A stretch of DNA of 64,000 bases from Isoetes taiwanensis (GCA_021234155.1 JAJEKV010000046.1:9305012-9369011); one strand, 5' to 3'. Counted from the stretch's first letter, positions 35,083 through 47,599 are shown. The notes: generated by a model from the sequence alone, not told the origin. A program made the numbers and translations.

Positions 35083-38000
35083 TTGCTGGTACTCTTGCAA
35101 TAATGGGCCTTTTGATTTCGCCCTCTTCGTTTGCCAATATGCATAAACATCATGAACGATGAAAGGAGAGGCCAAACCGACTTTCAGAGCATCCTGTAAC
35201 TTTATGAGATTGTGTGTACCAAGATCAAGGGATATTTGGTCATGTACGTCTTCAATCTGCTGTACTTCTCTTCCTTCATGGGTACACTGCATTTCTCCGT
35301 CTTGCGTTATTTCAGTCTCTCTATTCCTACATTTCATACTTCCTTCTGAAATTGACCTGTTCCTCCTTCTAGATATGTCCCCGCGCTTTCTAGCCTTATC
35401 TTTAAGTCTTTGCCGACCTTTTCCAGCATGCATCAATTCATCAACTGAAGAATTCGTAATTGCCCCAAGCATTCCCACTACATCCATAGCAGAAACACAG
35501 TTTGCATGACGTATGCAGAAGGATCGAACAGCTGTCACTTGCTGCTTTGATAGTTGCAACTGAAGGTTAAACAAGCATAAGACATCAAATCTCCAGTAAC
35601 CATTCTAAATAGAAAAAAGAAAACAATATCTGCTTTAGCCTATTAAAACCATGGAGAACCCGAGTATTCAAAAGGAAAAGCCATGGAAGAGCTATAAAAA
35701 ATTAAATGCATCTATAAAAAATTAAATGCATTACAAGGATTCCCTACAGAAATACATTAAAGGAGAAAATGCGGAAAAAGCAATTGCTCACACAATGAGG
35801 AATGACCAAACTTGCCTCAAAAAGAGCCCCACGACTAATCCCACATGAAACGTGAAAACGAGCTCCACAACCTTTTGCCGAACACTGTGCACAGGATCCT
35901 TTCTTCTCACCACATAGTTGGCATCGGTCACGATGCTTCCTAACTCGTAAGTCTACCGCATCCAGACCATCAATTGGCTCCATCTTATCAGGGTTGACAA
36001 AAAAAGTCTCATCCGTATATAATGCACAAGATACATGAGCCCACTTTTTTGGATCTACTGATGGCTTTAACGCACCCCCATCTTTGCAACAAATAGCACA
36101 ACTGAAATGGCATAATCATCTCATCAAAAGGGCACTAAAAATTTGCTTTAAATGATATCATTAAGCACTAACCCAACCACAGATTAAATCAACAGGCCGA
36201 ACTTACGATATATCTGAAGGAATATTCCCTTTCTCTACAGCCTTGCATTTCTTGCAGATCCAATCATGCCTGGTGTTAACCTCCCCTCTCTTATCCTCAA
36301 CAAGGCCTTGAATGCCATAGCATGACAAATGCACATTCACCTCACACATTCTGCATGTGTATACCTGTTTAAGTTTCAGAAATAAAAGAAGAATAAGGAT
36401 ATCTTTTTTCTGACCAAGTATAAATTTCCTAATAACACAAAAAGATCAGACATACTGGATTTGAACTTCGATTTTCCCCTCCATTACATAAGCAGCAACC
36501 CGTGAATGCAGGCACCTGCATTTCTTTGCATAATGCATTTGGTGTTTCATGTCCACCACTCAAGTCAGTTTTGCATTTCAGGGTGCTTTTTTGTTGATTG
36601 GTGTATATTTCATCGGTTTCTTTTGAATAATGAGCAGACTCCTTCTCTAGAAACTCCATGATCTTCTCAAATTTATTCTCCGAGAGAAACTCCCATTCAC
36701 CTCGATCAATCAAAGCATTATTGAATGTCTGAAGCCACTGGTCATCCTCCTCGTCCATGTCATAGTCAACCTGCCAAACCCAGAATCATGATACTGCGTA
36801 TCAGTACATATAAGTCTAGCAGATCAAAGAGGCAGAATCTTACAATATGATTCATGTTTGAGCTGCTTCCACAAGCCACAGTATTTGTACGCTTCATGCT
36901 GACAGGAAGATTTCTATACGAAGGCACAAAAATCTTTTCCTTGTGTGGACTAGTCCCAAGTTCACATTTTTCACAATTCTCTATGTCCATAATTTTTTCT
37001 TGTTGCTGCAACCACCGGAAGAATGCCCCTCCATCATAATCATAATAATCCTGCACACATCATGTCAATTAATATGAGGTCTATGAACTCCTTCATGATT
37101 ATCAGCCATGACAAAAAACTGCATACCTTGTCTTTACCTTCAACGAACACCAACATTGGTTGTTCTGGGTCAAGTGGGCGAGGTCTAATGCGTCTCCCAA
37201 CCGAATCTACTATGTCTACCAAAAAACCTTTCCGCTTTCCATCAATTCTAATGGTTCCTTCTTCTTCAGAACTACCATCCTGCATTCTTTTAAGTGGGGT
37301 CTCAATCTCTTTCACTTCAAATTGCACCCTGGCCTTTCTCTTTTTAGAATTTGCATGTGCCATATTATTTGATTCAATAATGTTTATATGGTCGATCTGT
37401 TGTCCCGTGCCAGTTACCTCTAAAGAGGCTCCTTCCCCAATCTGTGCACTTATGATGATAGGACTCGAATCCCCTGTTTCATGTACGCCTTGATCATTAT
37501 CAACATTTGCAACTTCTATGGCCTTCTCAAATACTTTACCGGACTCATGGTTTTGCCTCCTACATACCACAGAGATACTGGGGTCTGGCCTTGCCTCGTT
37601 AACTGGTGACATGTAATGTTCTTCGAGAGGATTAGTGACTCTCACAATGTGACATGCCACACCCGACATAGCTTGGCAACCTTTTGAATTGTCATGTTGA
37701 GTCAGAACATGCATCTTGTCTTTATAATGCTCAACCTCACTTTGGCGATTTTCTTCTATGCTTGTTGCGCTTCCTTTTTGTGGACCTGACGTGCTACATT
37801 CAATCTCTCTATGCATAACAGTTTCACCTCCATTTCTGCTGTCTGCATTAACTTCAGCAGGCTCAAAAATAATGCAATCTCCTATAACGCCATCTCCTCT
37901 ACTTACACATTCTTTATCTCCATTAGCGACATGCATATCTTCATTTTTTCCATGCAATCCCTGTTGACAATTATGAAACCCTGTGCCTACACCATTACAA

Positions 38001-40692
38001 GAAAGCACGTCAGCATCTGGCCATTGTTCAAGCATGTTATTCTGACTTCTGGTTCTAATCGCAGACTTCCTTGTTCCCACATGTCTTCCATAGGTGTCTG
38101 GTCTCTCAGGCTCAGCTGCCTCCATTTGAACATGCTTAGGGTTTCCATGCTCCATGCTCTGGAAATCAACCTGTTTATTCATATCCGCCGATGTTCCAGC
38201 AGTCTCAAGTATTGCACGATGAAGATTAGCAGGAAGTGCTTCAATGACATCAACAGGCATGCCATAAACTGCTGCTTCGGAATAACTCCTACCCGAACTT
38301 CCGACAATGGGAAATGCTTTTCCTTTTCTCCTTTCCTGTGTCTTCAAAAATTTAAAGCAGGGAATACCTCGTTGCAGCTTCTTATTGTCACCACCTACAT
38401 CCATGCTTTCTTCTCGACCATATAAGTCGGTAAGATTTCTGAAACCTCTGCAAAACTTTGGACCCCCCCAATCCACTGGTTTGATTAACTCCCCGAATTT
38501 CCGGTTTTCTACTGAAAAATGGATGCTAGATTCTGTTTGATGTATAGTTGATTGGGAAACATGCTTTTCAGAATTCCTTACATCTGCAAAGTTATCTTTC
38601 TGAGCACCTAGCACACTATCACTGCAATCAAGTAGGCCCACTGCCAGAGCTTCAGTTTCAGGGTTCTCTGTACTCTTTTTTCCCTTTTGAACATCTGTAA
38701 TTCAACACAAATAATCAGTTAACAAAGAATAATAGCGAAAGCTCTATATAATGGAGCTCTTTCCTATTTTACGAAGTCCATCGTCTATTGCATACGTAAA
38801 TTGTCTATTAACTTACAGAGGCATGCATGTGATGGGCCGCTCTATGGTGCAAAAATGGATAGCATGATCTTACCTCCATTACTTTTCGACTTTTTAGATG
38901 GAACATCAGGCAACTTCTCTCCTTGCCTCTTCCTTTCTGCTTGTTTAATGGATCTTGAAACATTCCCTTCATGTCTGCCGCTTCGTCTTAGCCTATGTTT
39001 CAGGCTTGCTTCTATCACCTGCAACTTCTTCTCATGTGTAGCTCCTTTCTGCCTACCTTCCAGCTTCCTCTCTCCCATTCCTGCCACACCCCCCTTGGTA
39101 CCTGTACTATAGATGGGCATTTGATACAAGCTGTCTATTTGACCTTTTGCAATGTTCACTTCCTCTTTGCTTTTACTTTTTATACGTCTACCAGAGAATT
39201 TACTGAGAATTAGCAGGCCATCCCTTCTCTTAGATCTCAGTTGAGGCTGCTTTTCTATTACTTTATTCACAAATTTAGTATTGATAACCTCAGATTGAGG
39301 TACTTCTATGCGCTGTGCATGTACTTTATCTTCCACAACAGTTACCCTTTTTGTTATATCACATCTCCCACTACCTGACAACTTTTGGTTTTGTTCATTC
39401 CCATGTGTACCACAACTTTGACTAACTTCAGATTCCATAGCTATCGCAACAATTCCAGGGCCTTTATTGTGCATCAGTTGTTCTTCTGTCTGGTAGGCCC
39501 TTAAATTCCGTTCAGTTTCATTTGCATTTCCTTCCAAATTCTGACTCTCTTCTACCAAATGATTTCTGGCCTTTTCTGGATTTCGTTTCGCAATGTTGCT
39601 ACTTGAGGATTTAGCTTTTGTTGTCTTTGCCACTATACATGAAGATGTTTCAAGAACTTTTGCCGCTATTAACTTTTGTCTAGTCACTACAGATGGGGAA
39701 GACTGAACATGGACGCAGAAACCCTTTTTCCCATTCATTTTCTTTTTATGCGTCAAGTGTTCCACGGGTTCATTAATCATTACTCCTCCTGGAATCATGT
39801 CATGGGCCCTATTACCTTCTCTAACTTCATCCTGATTGACGATATTCGTTCCACATATCCTTTGACTATCTGAAGTTAATACCATAGCTCTTGTAGTTCT
39901 TCTATCAATATCGGCTTCTGCCATTTCTGCTTCAAAGTGCTGTCCTTCACGAGTGCACTCCAATAGTTTAGGCTCCGGTTTCCTTCCTCTTTCTGCATTG
40001 CTTGCATCCAACCCACCAAGAGGCAGTTGGGCAGCTTTTTCACGATTGAATTTTCGCCTCCCGGCTAATTGTCCAGTTAATGTGGACCTCGTAACCCGTC
40101 TTGACCACTTATTTTCCTGCCCTTTCCTGCACATCTTTACCACCAACTTTGATCCTTTCTTGGCCCTCAGATGATGGTTAGAAGGCACTGCCAAATTGTC
40201 ATTGATAACATCGCCACATTGCCTAGCATTTTCTTTGTCTGAAGATTTGCTGCATTGCTGTTGTTTTATAATTTCTACATCTAGCTTCCCTTTGTGTTCA
40301 CGTAAAAAAGACACTGAAAGATTATCAGACATAAGTCTTGTAATTCTTCTACTCAGACTGTTCAGCTCCTGTTTGCGGATTCTAATATCTTGATAGCTAC
40401 TGCAAGCTCTATTCTCTGAAGTTCCTTCTTTGTCCTTCTCGGAACACTTTCCAAGCCTAACTTTCATTCCTCTTGTAAACCTCACTTCAGGGGTCTCTGT
40501 ATCATGGTCTGCCGAGCCATTATCCAAACACGAATTTGTTTGGCCTTTCTGGCTTCTGTACAATGAGTTTTCCCTTGCCTCTCGTCCTGTCATTTCCCTC
40601 CGTTTTAGGCTCAAACTTCTCTCCGCATACCTCAATCCACGATCTGTAATGGACCTTCCCCTGCCTAAGAAAGTGCCTTCTTTCACTGCCAT
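35083..40692 (-). CDS. JADE/BRPF-like chromatin reader: long N-terminus, EPL1, PHD-Zn knuckle-ePHD, EPL2
   Basis: Seven exons join in frame with no stop: 40,692-38,874, 38,694-37,127, 37,050-36,844, 36,770-36,456, 36,364-36,207, 36,101-35,816 and 35,559-35,083, at least 1,610 codons. Residues 1 to about 1,130 are basic, Ser-rich and without a known domain. Exon 4 opens VDYDMDEEDDQWLQTF, the enhancer-of-polycomb-like EPL1 signature. A C4HC3 PHD finger follows (CCLC... CRMCEVNVHLSC ...WICKKC), then a zinc knuckle (CAICC...WAHVSC) and an extended PHD (CQLCGEKKGSCAQC, RFHVSC, SFCIRH). The last exon ends with EPL2 (VYAYWQTKRAKSKGPLLQEY). Animal proteins of this type scaffold MYST acetyltransferases on histone H3, so a nuclear role here is inferred. 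The start is uncertain: the ATG at 40,692 is the first in frame, but an acceptor at about 40,721 allows an upstream exon. The 3' end is open: a donor follows at 35,083, and read-through would stop at 34,990. Confidence 0.88.
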
Positions 40693-40739
40693 CGCCAGTT
40701 TCCTCAATTTCTCATTTTCTAAGTAATCTAGATTTTCAG

Positions 40740-42450
40740 TTTATAATAGTTCTGCATAAGTGCAAAGAACTTGCCACTTTCGCGAGCCAAATGGAAGGAT
40801 TTCGCAGCAAGCCTGCATTTTAAAAGACGGAAAAAGGATCCAATCTCGTACCCATTTCGCAACGCCGGGTCCTCTGAGATGCAAGGCACTTGGAAAGAGC
40901 TCCTAACAAAGGAAATGCAAAACCCCAGGTGGTTGATACCGGGGAATAGCGTAAGCCCGGGTATCCCACCATCCGGGGAGTTGGCATATACTAGGAATAT
41001 CCCGTGTATATTAGGTTTAGATCCTCTGAATGAGCGCCTCCTCACGTAGGCGACGTTCTGCTTTGTCTTCCAATGGCATTCCGTCAAATGGCAGTCTTCT
41101 TTCTCCAGAAAATACACTTACTAACATTTTGGTTTTTTTCCAGTCACGTTTTTTTGCTTCAATTCTGCTTTTTGTCGTCACGTTTTTTGCTTCAATTGAC
41201 AGATTGGCAACACGGGTGTAGAACGGATGCCTAATAGTCCTCCACGTTGGAGAGTCACTTACGAGACCTTTTTATTGTGTCAACAGGGCTTTGCGCTGCT
41301 GCACATCCCCTCGTTTCAATAGCAGGAAGGTCACGCAACCGTATACGTAAAAGCCACCTATGGCCAATTCGATCTGGCATCCGATCAGCTAATGCCACGT
41401 GCCATTTTTCCTTTGGATTTTAAAGTAGTATTTTTAGTTCACATTATACTTTGCATGGTAATTCACATTCGATTTTCAGTTTATCAAAAGAAACTCTATA
41501 AAAAAAGTCATCATTTGAACGAGACAACTTTTGGAATGCACAAATCCAAGTTTAGGGAGGGTCGGATCCAGCATAGTGTATAGATCAAAATATGTAACGT
41601 TTCTAACCGACTGCCCTTAACTAATTGGGCAAAACCGTCTAGACGTTTATCAGTAGTTGCTTCTACCCATTTATGTCGTGTCATGGGAACGCGACACCAA
41701 TATCTACTTGAGTAGTCTCCAATGAGACCATTACAATCTCTCCCACTAGAATTATAATCGTCCTCAAGCATCACAAGACAAGTCAAGACCATACCATCCA
41801 CGATATACGGGTCATACTTGCCCCCATGGAGACTTGAACTCGAGCCCTCTGTAACTATAGATAATCAACAGTAACAACTCTTTTTGAGACAACAAAACTT
41901 ACTGTGGCACAAAGGCGATAACCTCTTTATCAAAATCTGCAACTTCAAATTGCAACCCAAGTCACAGACCTTCTTCTATGGCTTCAAACGATGCAGGTCG
42001 GGTTTAGCAACAGTAGCAAATAGTGCTGGCCGGATACAGCAACAGTGAACAATTCACCAATGGCTGTCTTCACCAGTAGCACTAGCAATTTACTGATAGA
42101 AATAACAGAAGAGTACAAGAAACCAGACTGCAATTGGAGCAATCTAAGTAGAAAACCCAGAGCACACAAACAAAGGGCGATTTGCCGCAGTTAATCAATC
42201 TGGACTAGAAAAGCCTGGACAACAAAAATAATAATAATAATAATAATAATATATTTAAATCATGCCCCTTTTGGACCTTGAAGATCATGGAGCAAAACAG
42301 TTTACAACATTTGTCTTGCTTTTAACAAAAAAAGTCTATGAGTTTCTATCTTTTTCATGTATGCGCCTAAAATATTTGGTGGCATTTCTAGCAATGAATG
42401 AAAACTGCTGAAACTAATGTTAAAAACATCTCTTAAGTCTTTGGTATCTT
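40740..42450. other. Upstream region of the PHD gene and intergenic
   Basis: Should contain the minus-strand promoter of the PHD gene, though no TATA box can be chosen. Open frames at 40,728-41,117 (minus) and 40,771-41,049 (plus) overlap each other and show no family motif. A short (AAT)n tract lies at 42,227-42,250. Confidence 0.4.
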
Positions 42451-42495
42451 GAGCAAATGAAGGAAGACATGCTCTGGTCACGACGGGCTCCTAAA

Positions 42496-43165
42496 TTAAG
42501 TTCGAGAACCCGGCTCGGGTTAAGCAAGCGAACTCCTCAAAAAGTCATGAGCGGGCAAATTAGGATCGCCAGAGCACGGACGCGGGTACGATGCCCGAGC
42601 ATAAATCACCATGCATTAGCTGTCGCTGGGTTCGCTGGGCAAAGCCAAACCCCTGCTAAGTGTCGAGGCGGCGAGTCACGCGGCGTGTTGACCGCGACCT
42701 ACCGGGTTCGGCTAAGGAGAACCCACGGTCGCGCGTCAGCGGGGCGGATCGATGATGCGACTGCTGCCGGTACGGCGTGCCGGTTCCCACCGGTTCGCCT
42801 TAGGCGAACCCCTGTCAGATCGATCGGGTACGGGTCGGCAGGTGACGGTGGCGTTTTCAACGAAGGGCCCCGCCGGGTTCGGCAGGCGAACCTGAAGTAT
42901 ACGGCAGGGGGCGGCCTGACGATGATTATAATTGGTGGGGGGAGTAGTACTACATGTCTCGCGCGTCATAATGAAGGGTAGGCCTGCGGGCCTACGCGGT
43001 AACGAACCCGGCGGGCCATCGAGGTGGGATTTTGTGTCGGTAGCGCCCGGCAAAGACGCGGCCATACCACGGAACCACAATAACTTCCGGGTTCGCCCAG
43101 GCGAACCCGCCATAGCACGCTAAATATCTTCGGCCTGTGGAAAGATTCGCCTGGGCGAATCCTTC
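42496..43165. repeat. GC-rich block with dispersed GGGTTCGCC/GGCGAACCC palindromes
   Basis: Palindromes with 6-9 base arms around 1-3 bases lie at about 42,508 (AACCCGGCTCGGGTT), 42,703, 42,792-42,810 (GGTTCGCCT-T-AGGCGAACC), 42,876, 43,089-43,108 (GGGTTCGCC-CA-GGCGAACCC) and 43,144-43,161 (GATTCGCC-TG-GGCGAATC). Several also read as part-copies of one motif. The block lies just before the unit at 43.2-45.06 kb and could be its promoter region or an LTR. Confidence 0.7.
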
Positions 43166-43314
43166 TACGAGCCTAAAGGCTATTTATGGGCGCGCAGCCG
43201 TTGTAGCCGGGCGCAGGTGGTAGATCGAGTTGGGGTGCTATAGCAGGCGCTGGTGCTAGAGCAAGTGCATTCCCTATCTCTCTCATGTTCCTTTGCATTC
43301 TCAATATTGAGCAT

Positions 43315-43410
43315 AGGCTATTTTTACCACAGGCCATTTTTTTTACCATGGGCTATTTTTTTTACCGTAGGCTATTTTTTTACCATAGGCTAGTTTTTTT
43401 ACCATAGGCA
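43315..43410. repeat. Tandem repeat, TTTTTTACCATAGGCTA, five copies of 20-24 bp
   Basis: TACCACAGGCCA, TACCATGGGCTA, TACCGTAGGCTA, TACCATAGGCTA and TACCATAGGC are each preceded by a T run of variable length. It lies in the presumed 5' leader of the gene at 43,516. Confidence 0.85.
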
Positions 43411-43515
43411 TTCATTGAAACAGCGATCGCGGCAGATTTCTCAAGGCCCATCAAAGAATAGCGGGTTTCGTCTTTGTAATAGTTTATATTTGTCTTCCAA
43501 GTAGAGTGCACGAGA

Positions 43516-45059
43516 ATGGCAGAGGTAGACACTGACGACTCAGTGAGTCAGATTTCAGATGAAAATGATAGTGATTATGACCTTCATGACACCGAGGATG
43601 ACACAATGTCAGAGGAGGAAACCGGGGATGATACGGACGATGGGTGGAACCCGCCTGGCCTATCCACTTCACAAGTTACTCCCACCCAAGATCCCCAAGA
43701 ACTTGTTCCACGAATTGGTCGGTCTCTACCCCCCCAAGACAATGGCCGTGGTGCTCCTCAGGGTGGTGGTTACGCATTCAACGAGTCTGTGTATGGGTTG
43801 ATGAGGTTGTGCCTACAGCAACACTATGTTCCCCATCCGTCCGAAATAAGTGCTGTCGATCCCCGCCTACCCCCGGTCCCGTAGAGAAGCGGGAGGGCAC
43901 CCGTCGAGAACCATGTTCGGCTGATGCACCGATGGGCTGCATATTGTGAGGAGCTTGCAGTTGACGATGACTCCAGTGAATCCAGTGGTTGGTTGTACCG
44001 GCGCGTAACCGGGCCTCACAAGTTAGTCCCTTACGTGGAGTTCTGGAGGCAGCTAGTTGCTATGGGTCACCTAAATGGAAGCACCCATCGCTCCCCCACT
44101 GCCACTTTTCAAAAGATTTCTGAGGATTGGGAAATCGGCCCTCGCCGCATGGGCCCCCTAAGAATACGTAATGGCGTGCATGGAAGTGTGCACGTGCAGA
44201 GGTGGCCACACCATGAAGGACAGTGACTTCAACTACTGTGAAGAGACCACCATGGACCGCCTCGAGCAAAGGGTGATTGAGCTTCAAACTACTCATCGTG
44301 TCCGTTTGGTCCATAGGCATCATCTCGTGCGGGTTGCAACGGGTGAGATTGTGGATGACTATGCCTGCCACCGATGGAGCAACCACGCAGGAGGGGGACC
44401 CGGGGGGATAGGCAAATCAAACGGTCGCACCGCAGAGGATGCTTGTTTCGTTTGCGGACAGTGAAAGTAGATGGAAATGGTGCGCGGTGCACGAATATAC
44501 GTGCGCACATAACACACTGGCCATGACCCTTTCACAAATGCGGAGGATTGGTCCATGCCTGTGCATCCTGAACTGCTTGTGGCTGCCGCACAAGAGCTTA
44601 GAAGTATTGGAATGACCCGTGCTGCGTGAAACTTCGCAAGAGCACGGGGACCGCAAATACGTATAACAGTAAGCCCGGTTGAGCGAGTCATATACCGTTT
44701 CACGATGGCGCAGGAGGATGTGTGGCAACTGGCATACCGGCAGAGAATACTCGGTAAGATCCCTAAAAATTTAAGATCCCATGGAGCAGTGTTGTTGTCG
44801 TAGACTCTATACTGTGATGCTGTCCATAATTTTGTTTCAATGATGTTGTCCATACTTTTGTTTCAATAAGAGCACAATCGAAAATATTTTGTCATTCAAT
44901 CTCACCACATTGCACCTCGTAGGCGGCAGTCTGGGTACGGACTGGGAAAGCCTCGAGAGCGGGATTGACGATTGGAAAGCCTCCGGGAAGGTGATTTTTC
45001 ACCAGCCCTGGAATCCTAATGCTGCAGACCCGTTGGACCGGCCATGGATCCTAGTCATC
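43516..45059 (+). pseudogene. Unrecognised spliced gene, broken and cut by an LTR insertion
   Basis: The ATG at 43,516 opens a very acidic N-terminus (EVDTDDSVSQISDENDSDYD). The same frame passes a TAG at 43,882 into RLMHRWAAYCEELAVDDDSS and KLVPYVEFWRQLVAMGHLN, then shifts by +1 near 44,170 into FNYCEETTMDRLEQRVIELQ and ends at CFVCGQ-stop. A later block, 44,520-44,750, has AEDWSMPVHPELLVAAAQEL and FTMAQEDVWQLAYRQRIL with one TGA. Its donor (CTCG/GTAAGA) joins in phase to an exon opened by CTCGTAG at about 44,923 (GGSLGTDWESLESGIDDW ... PLDRPWILVI). That exon is interrupted at 45,060 by the LTR. I do not recognise the family. The composition and the palindrome-rich upstream block suggest a mobile-element ORF, but a host gene is possible. 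Confidence 0.5.
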
Positions 45060-46620
45060 TGTGACGCTCCCTGCTAAATATACGGCGCCCGGCCGTACAC
45101 TCGGCAGGAAATCCCCCGTCCGGCTCAACAACCGCACAGGCCCTCCGTCTATCCCGCACTCTGGAACCTCCATAGTGCGGGAAGGGGACACGAAGGTGTC
45201 TTGCGCGCCCTTCCCCTATGGGCTCCTATCACAGCGGAAGCATAAACACGTCAGAACTAGCAATACAATACAATATGCTACCTCGAGGGTAGCTCAACTG
45301 CACATCCATAGATGCAAAGAACATAATCATATGCCATAAAACACAAGAGCTCCTACCCGTGGCTCTGACACATAGGGTAGTCGACTGACTAGATAGGCCT
45401 CAAGATAGAGCAGACCGAGTCATAACAATGGCGGGGCTGGCATAAGACAATGGCTAGGTTGACCACTCCATCCGCCCCTCCTGTGCATACTTTGCAGATG
45501 GGCTCAATCAGGCTCTGGCATGACTCTAGCCTTCCGGATACGTAATCCCATGGCATCACCCATCGGGACTACTCCAGGTTGCATCTCCCTGGTCCGTTGA
45601 GGCAGGAAGGGTTGCATCTCCCCTTCCCGGGGTCTAGAGGCTCCTCGGGCGACTCTTGAGAGGCAGGGCGACACCATCGCCCCAGGAGGTGTCGGACCCA
45701 TGCTCGGCCCACACGAAGTGACCGACCATAAGCCTAGCCCACTATGGGATCCCCCGTAGCCCCCACTCGGCAGGGATCCTCCCTCCGCATTGCCTCTAGC
45801 CCCGTTGTGTAGTGCTGAGTCACATCATAGCCTCCATAGCCCTAAGTGGGTTCCTATGCACAGCCGCATCTAATAGGAACTAAAGGGATCTACACTAGGA
45901 GCATACTACATATGGCTCTAGGTCTCTACCCCCTTCCCAATACAAGAGGAGCAAACATGATCAACCATCATCACATAGCATCATAACATGATAATCATCA
46001 TAAGAACATCTTAACCTAATCATACATATCTAACTACGGTTAGGGTTCCTTGATTAGGGTTCAAGATGTTGAATATGGGTTCTAGGATGGCTCTACTCTA
46101 GCTTCTGAAACACTAACCCATCACGGAGTGCTAACTTCCGGATGGACTACTAAAGCACCTGCTCCAGAAGCACTCCCTCCCAATCCTGGCGTCTCCATGA
46201 TCTTCAAGGTGTTCGAGGTAGCTCCCACTCCCCGCCGATGCACCCACGCCTGGAGGTCGCCACGCTATCTTTGTGCCACAACAGAGCGGTTCTCGAAAAC
46301 GGAGTTTGAAATTGCCAAGAAGGTTCCCAGACTGTTGGAGCCAGAAAAGAGGCCTAGGGTTAGGGTTTAGGCCTTTATAGGTTAGGGTTCACATGTTATG
46401 CCACGTGGCTCCAATAGGGTAAGTCCGTGTGGCGGGTGCCCAATAGGTTAAGGCCACGTGGAAAATGGTCTTAACCTAAGGTTGGCTAAGTTATATGAAT
46501 AACTTAGTCATGCTCCCTAGTGCCACAATCTATGGTGTACAAGGCTATGAAGATAGACTTGTATAGTGACGGGTCCAGGAATATACGTATTCATAGCATA
46601 TATTCCCCTGGAACGTCACA
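45060..46620 (-). mobile_element. 3' LTR of a large minus-strand Gypsy element (1,561 bp)
   Basis: Ends form inverted TGTGACG...CGTCACA. On the minus strand the LTR is preceded at 46,621-46,636 by a purine run, so this is the 3' LTR. Its left 700 bases match 63,210-64,000 closely, both in the same orientation. Differences are mostly single-base indels plus one insertion of about 70 bases at 63,786-63,855. Short frames inside (for example 45,504-45,701) are not genes. Insertion at 45,060 interrupts an exon. Confidence 0.85.
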
Positions 46621-46636
46621 TTCTTCCCCCCTTAGG
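46621..46636 (-). other. Polypurine tract of the minus-strand Gypsy element
   Basis: On the minus strand CCTAAGGGGGGAAGAA immediately precedes the TGTGACG end of the LTR. This is the expected plus-strand priming site and fixes the element's orientation. Confidence 0.8.
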
Positions 46637-47039
46637 ACAATGCTGTCCTCAGCATTGCGCTAAGGTGACTAACCTACCTTATGCCTGCAAAACAACATAA
46701 CATACTCTTTAATTCACTTTAAACGGTCAACTTCATATTAAAAGTTAATTGTCAAAATTTAGGCTATATTTGTACTTATACAAAATTATATAACTTTAAC
46801 AAGATACTTCTTATAATAATTAGGAAATATTACTATAAGAGTTATTAGGGTTCATAATCTAAATTATGGTTCCCCCATCTTCTCGTAATGCGCCCCACCT
46901 CGATGTTCCTTCTCACTTGCCTGCACAAGGAGCACATTACGTTAGTTTAATTAATAAGTTCGTGGTTTTAGGGGACCACCCCCCTTACCTTACCTTGCAC
47001 TCGATCATGGCCCTTTCGGATTTGAGCTTAAGGACCATT

Positions 47040-47390
47040 TAAGATGATCCCATCATCGCCCATGATCAAGTGCTACCTTGTACTTACCCGGCTGCCCGAA
47101 AATTACCCCTAGTGCATCATGCCCCAAGGGTTTTAAGCTAGGGAACGTCTCCGCGATCCCATCATCGCGCAAGATGATCACTTTGACCTTCACCATAACC
47201 CCCTATGGCCGGTGTGTGCGTGCCCGCATCAGCGTATAGAAACATCCGTCGATGTCCCATCATCGCCCACCATGCCTCATTCCTCACTCACATGACCCTA
47301 ATGGTCATGCGCACCTCTTGGTGCGTGTTGGCCTAGAGAATGCCTTAAAGGCATATCCCATCATCGCCCACACGTTCCAAGATTCTGGCA
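47040..47390. repeat. Four spaced copies of CCCATCATCGCCCA, period about 100 bp
   Basis: The block occurs at 47,049, 47,158, 47,256 and 47,357 (one reads CCCATCATCGCGCA). It lies between the integrase end and the 3' LTR of the minus-strand element, in its 3' untranslated region. 46,640-47,040 is non-coding. Confidence 0.7.
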
Positions 47391-47599
47391 CATGCACTCT
47401 ACTAACTAGAATACATGAGCCAGAACTTAAGGCTAACTAAGAAACATACTAAGCTAACCTCCTGGCAAGTCGGCGTCGATCACTTCGGAGACGACTCGCC
47501 CATCAAACTCCTTCATAAACTCTGGGTATTGCTTCTCCAAATGTTCCAGGTCGTGTCTTCCACGGGCAAGTGCTTCCACTTGACCAAATCTTGGAGGAA

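Noticed and set aside
40728-41117. 129-codon minus-strand frame directly upstream of the PHD gene.
   Set aside because: It is not continuous with the gene's reading frame (stops at about 40,728), is overlapped by a plus-strand frame of similar length and has no motif. It is probably promoter or leader sequence.
41815-41865. tRNA-like sequence on the minus strand (GAGTTCAAGTCTCC), possible SINE B box.
   Set aside because: No A box, no cloverleaf and no acceptor-stem pairing could be built, and the surroundings are not repeated in the window.
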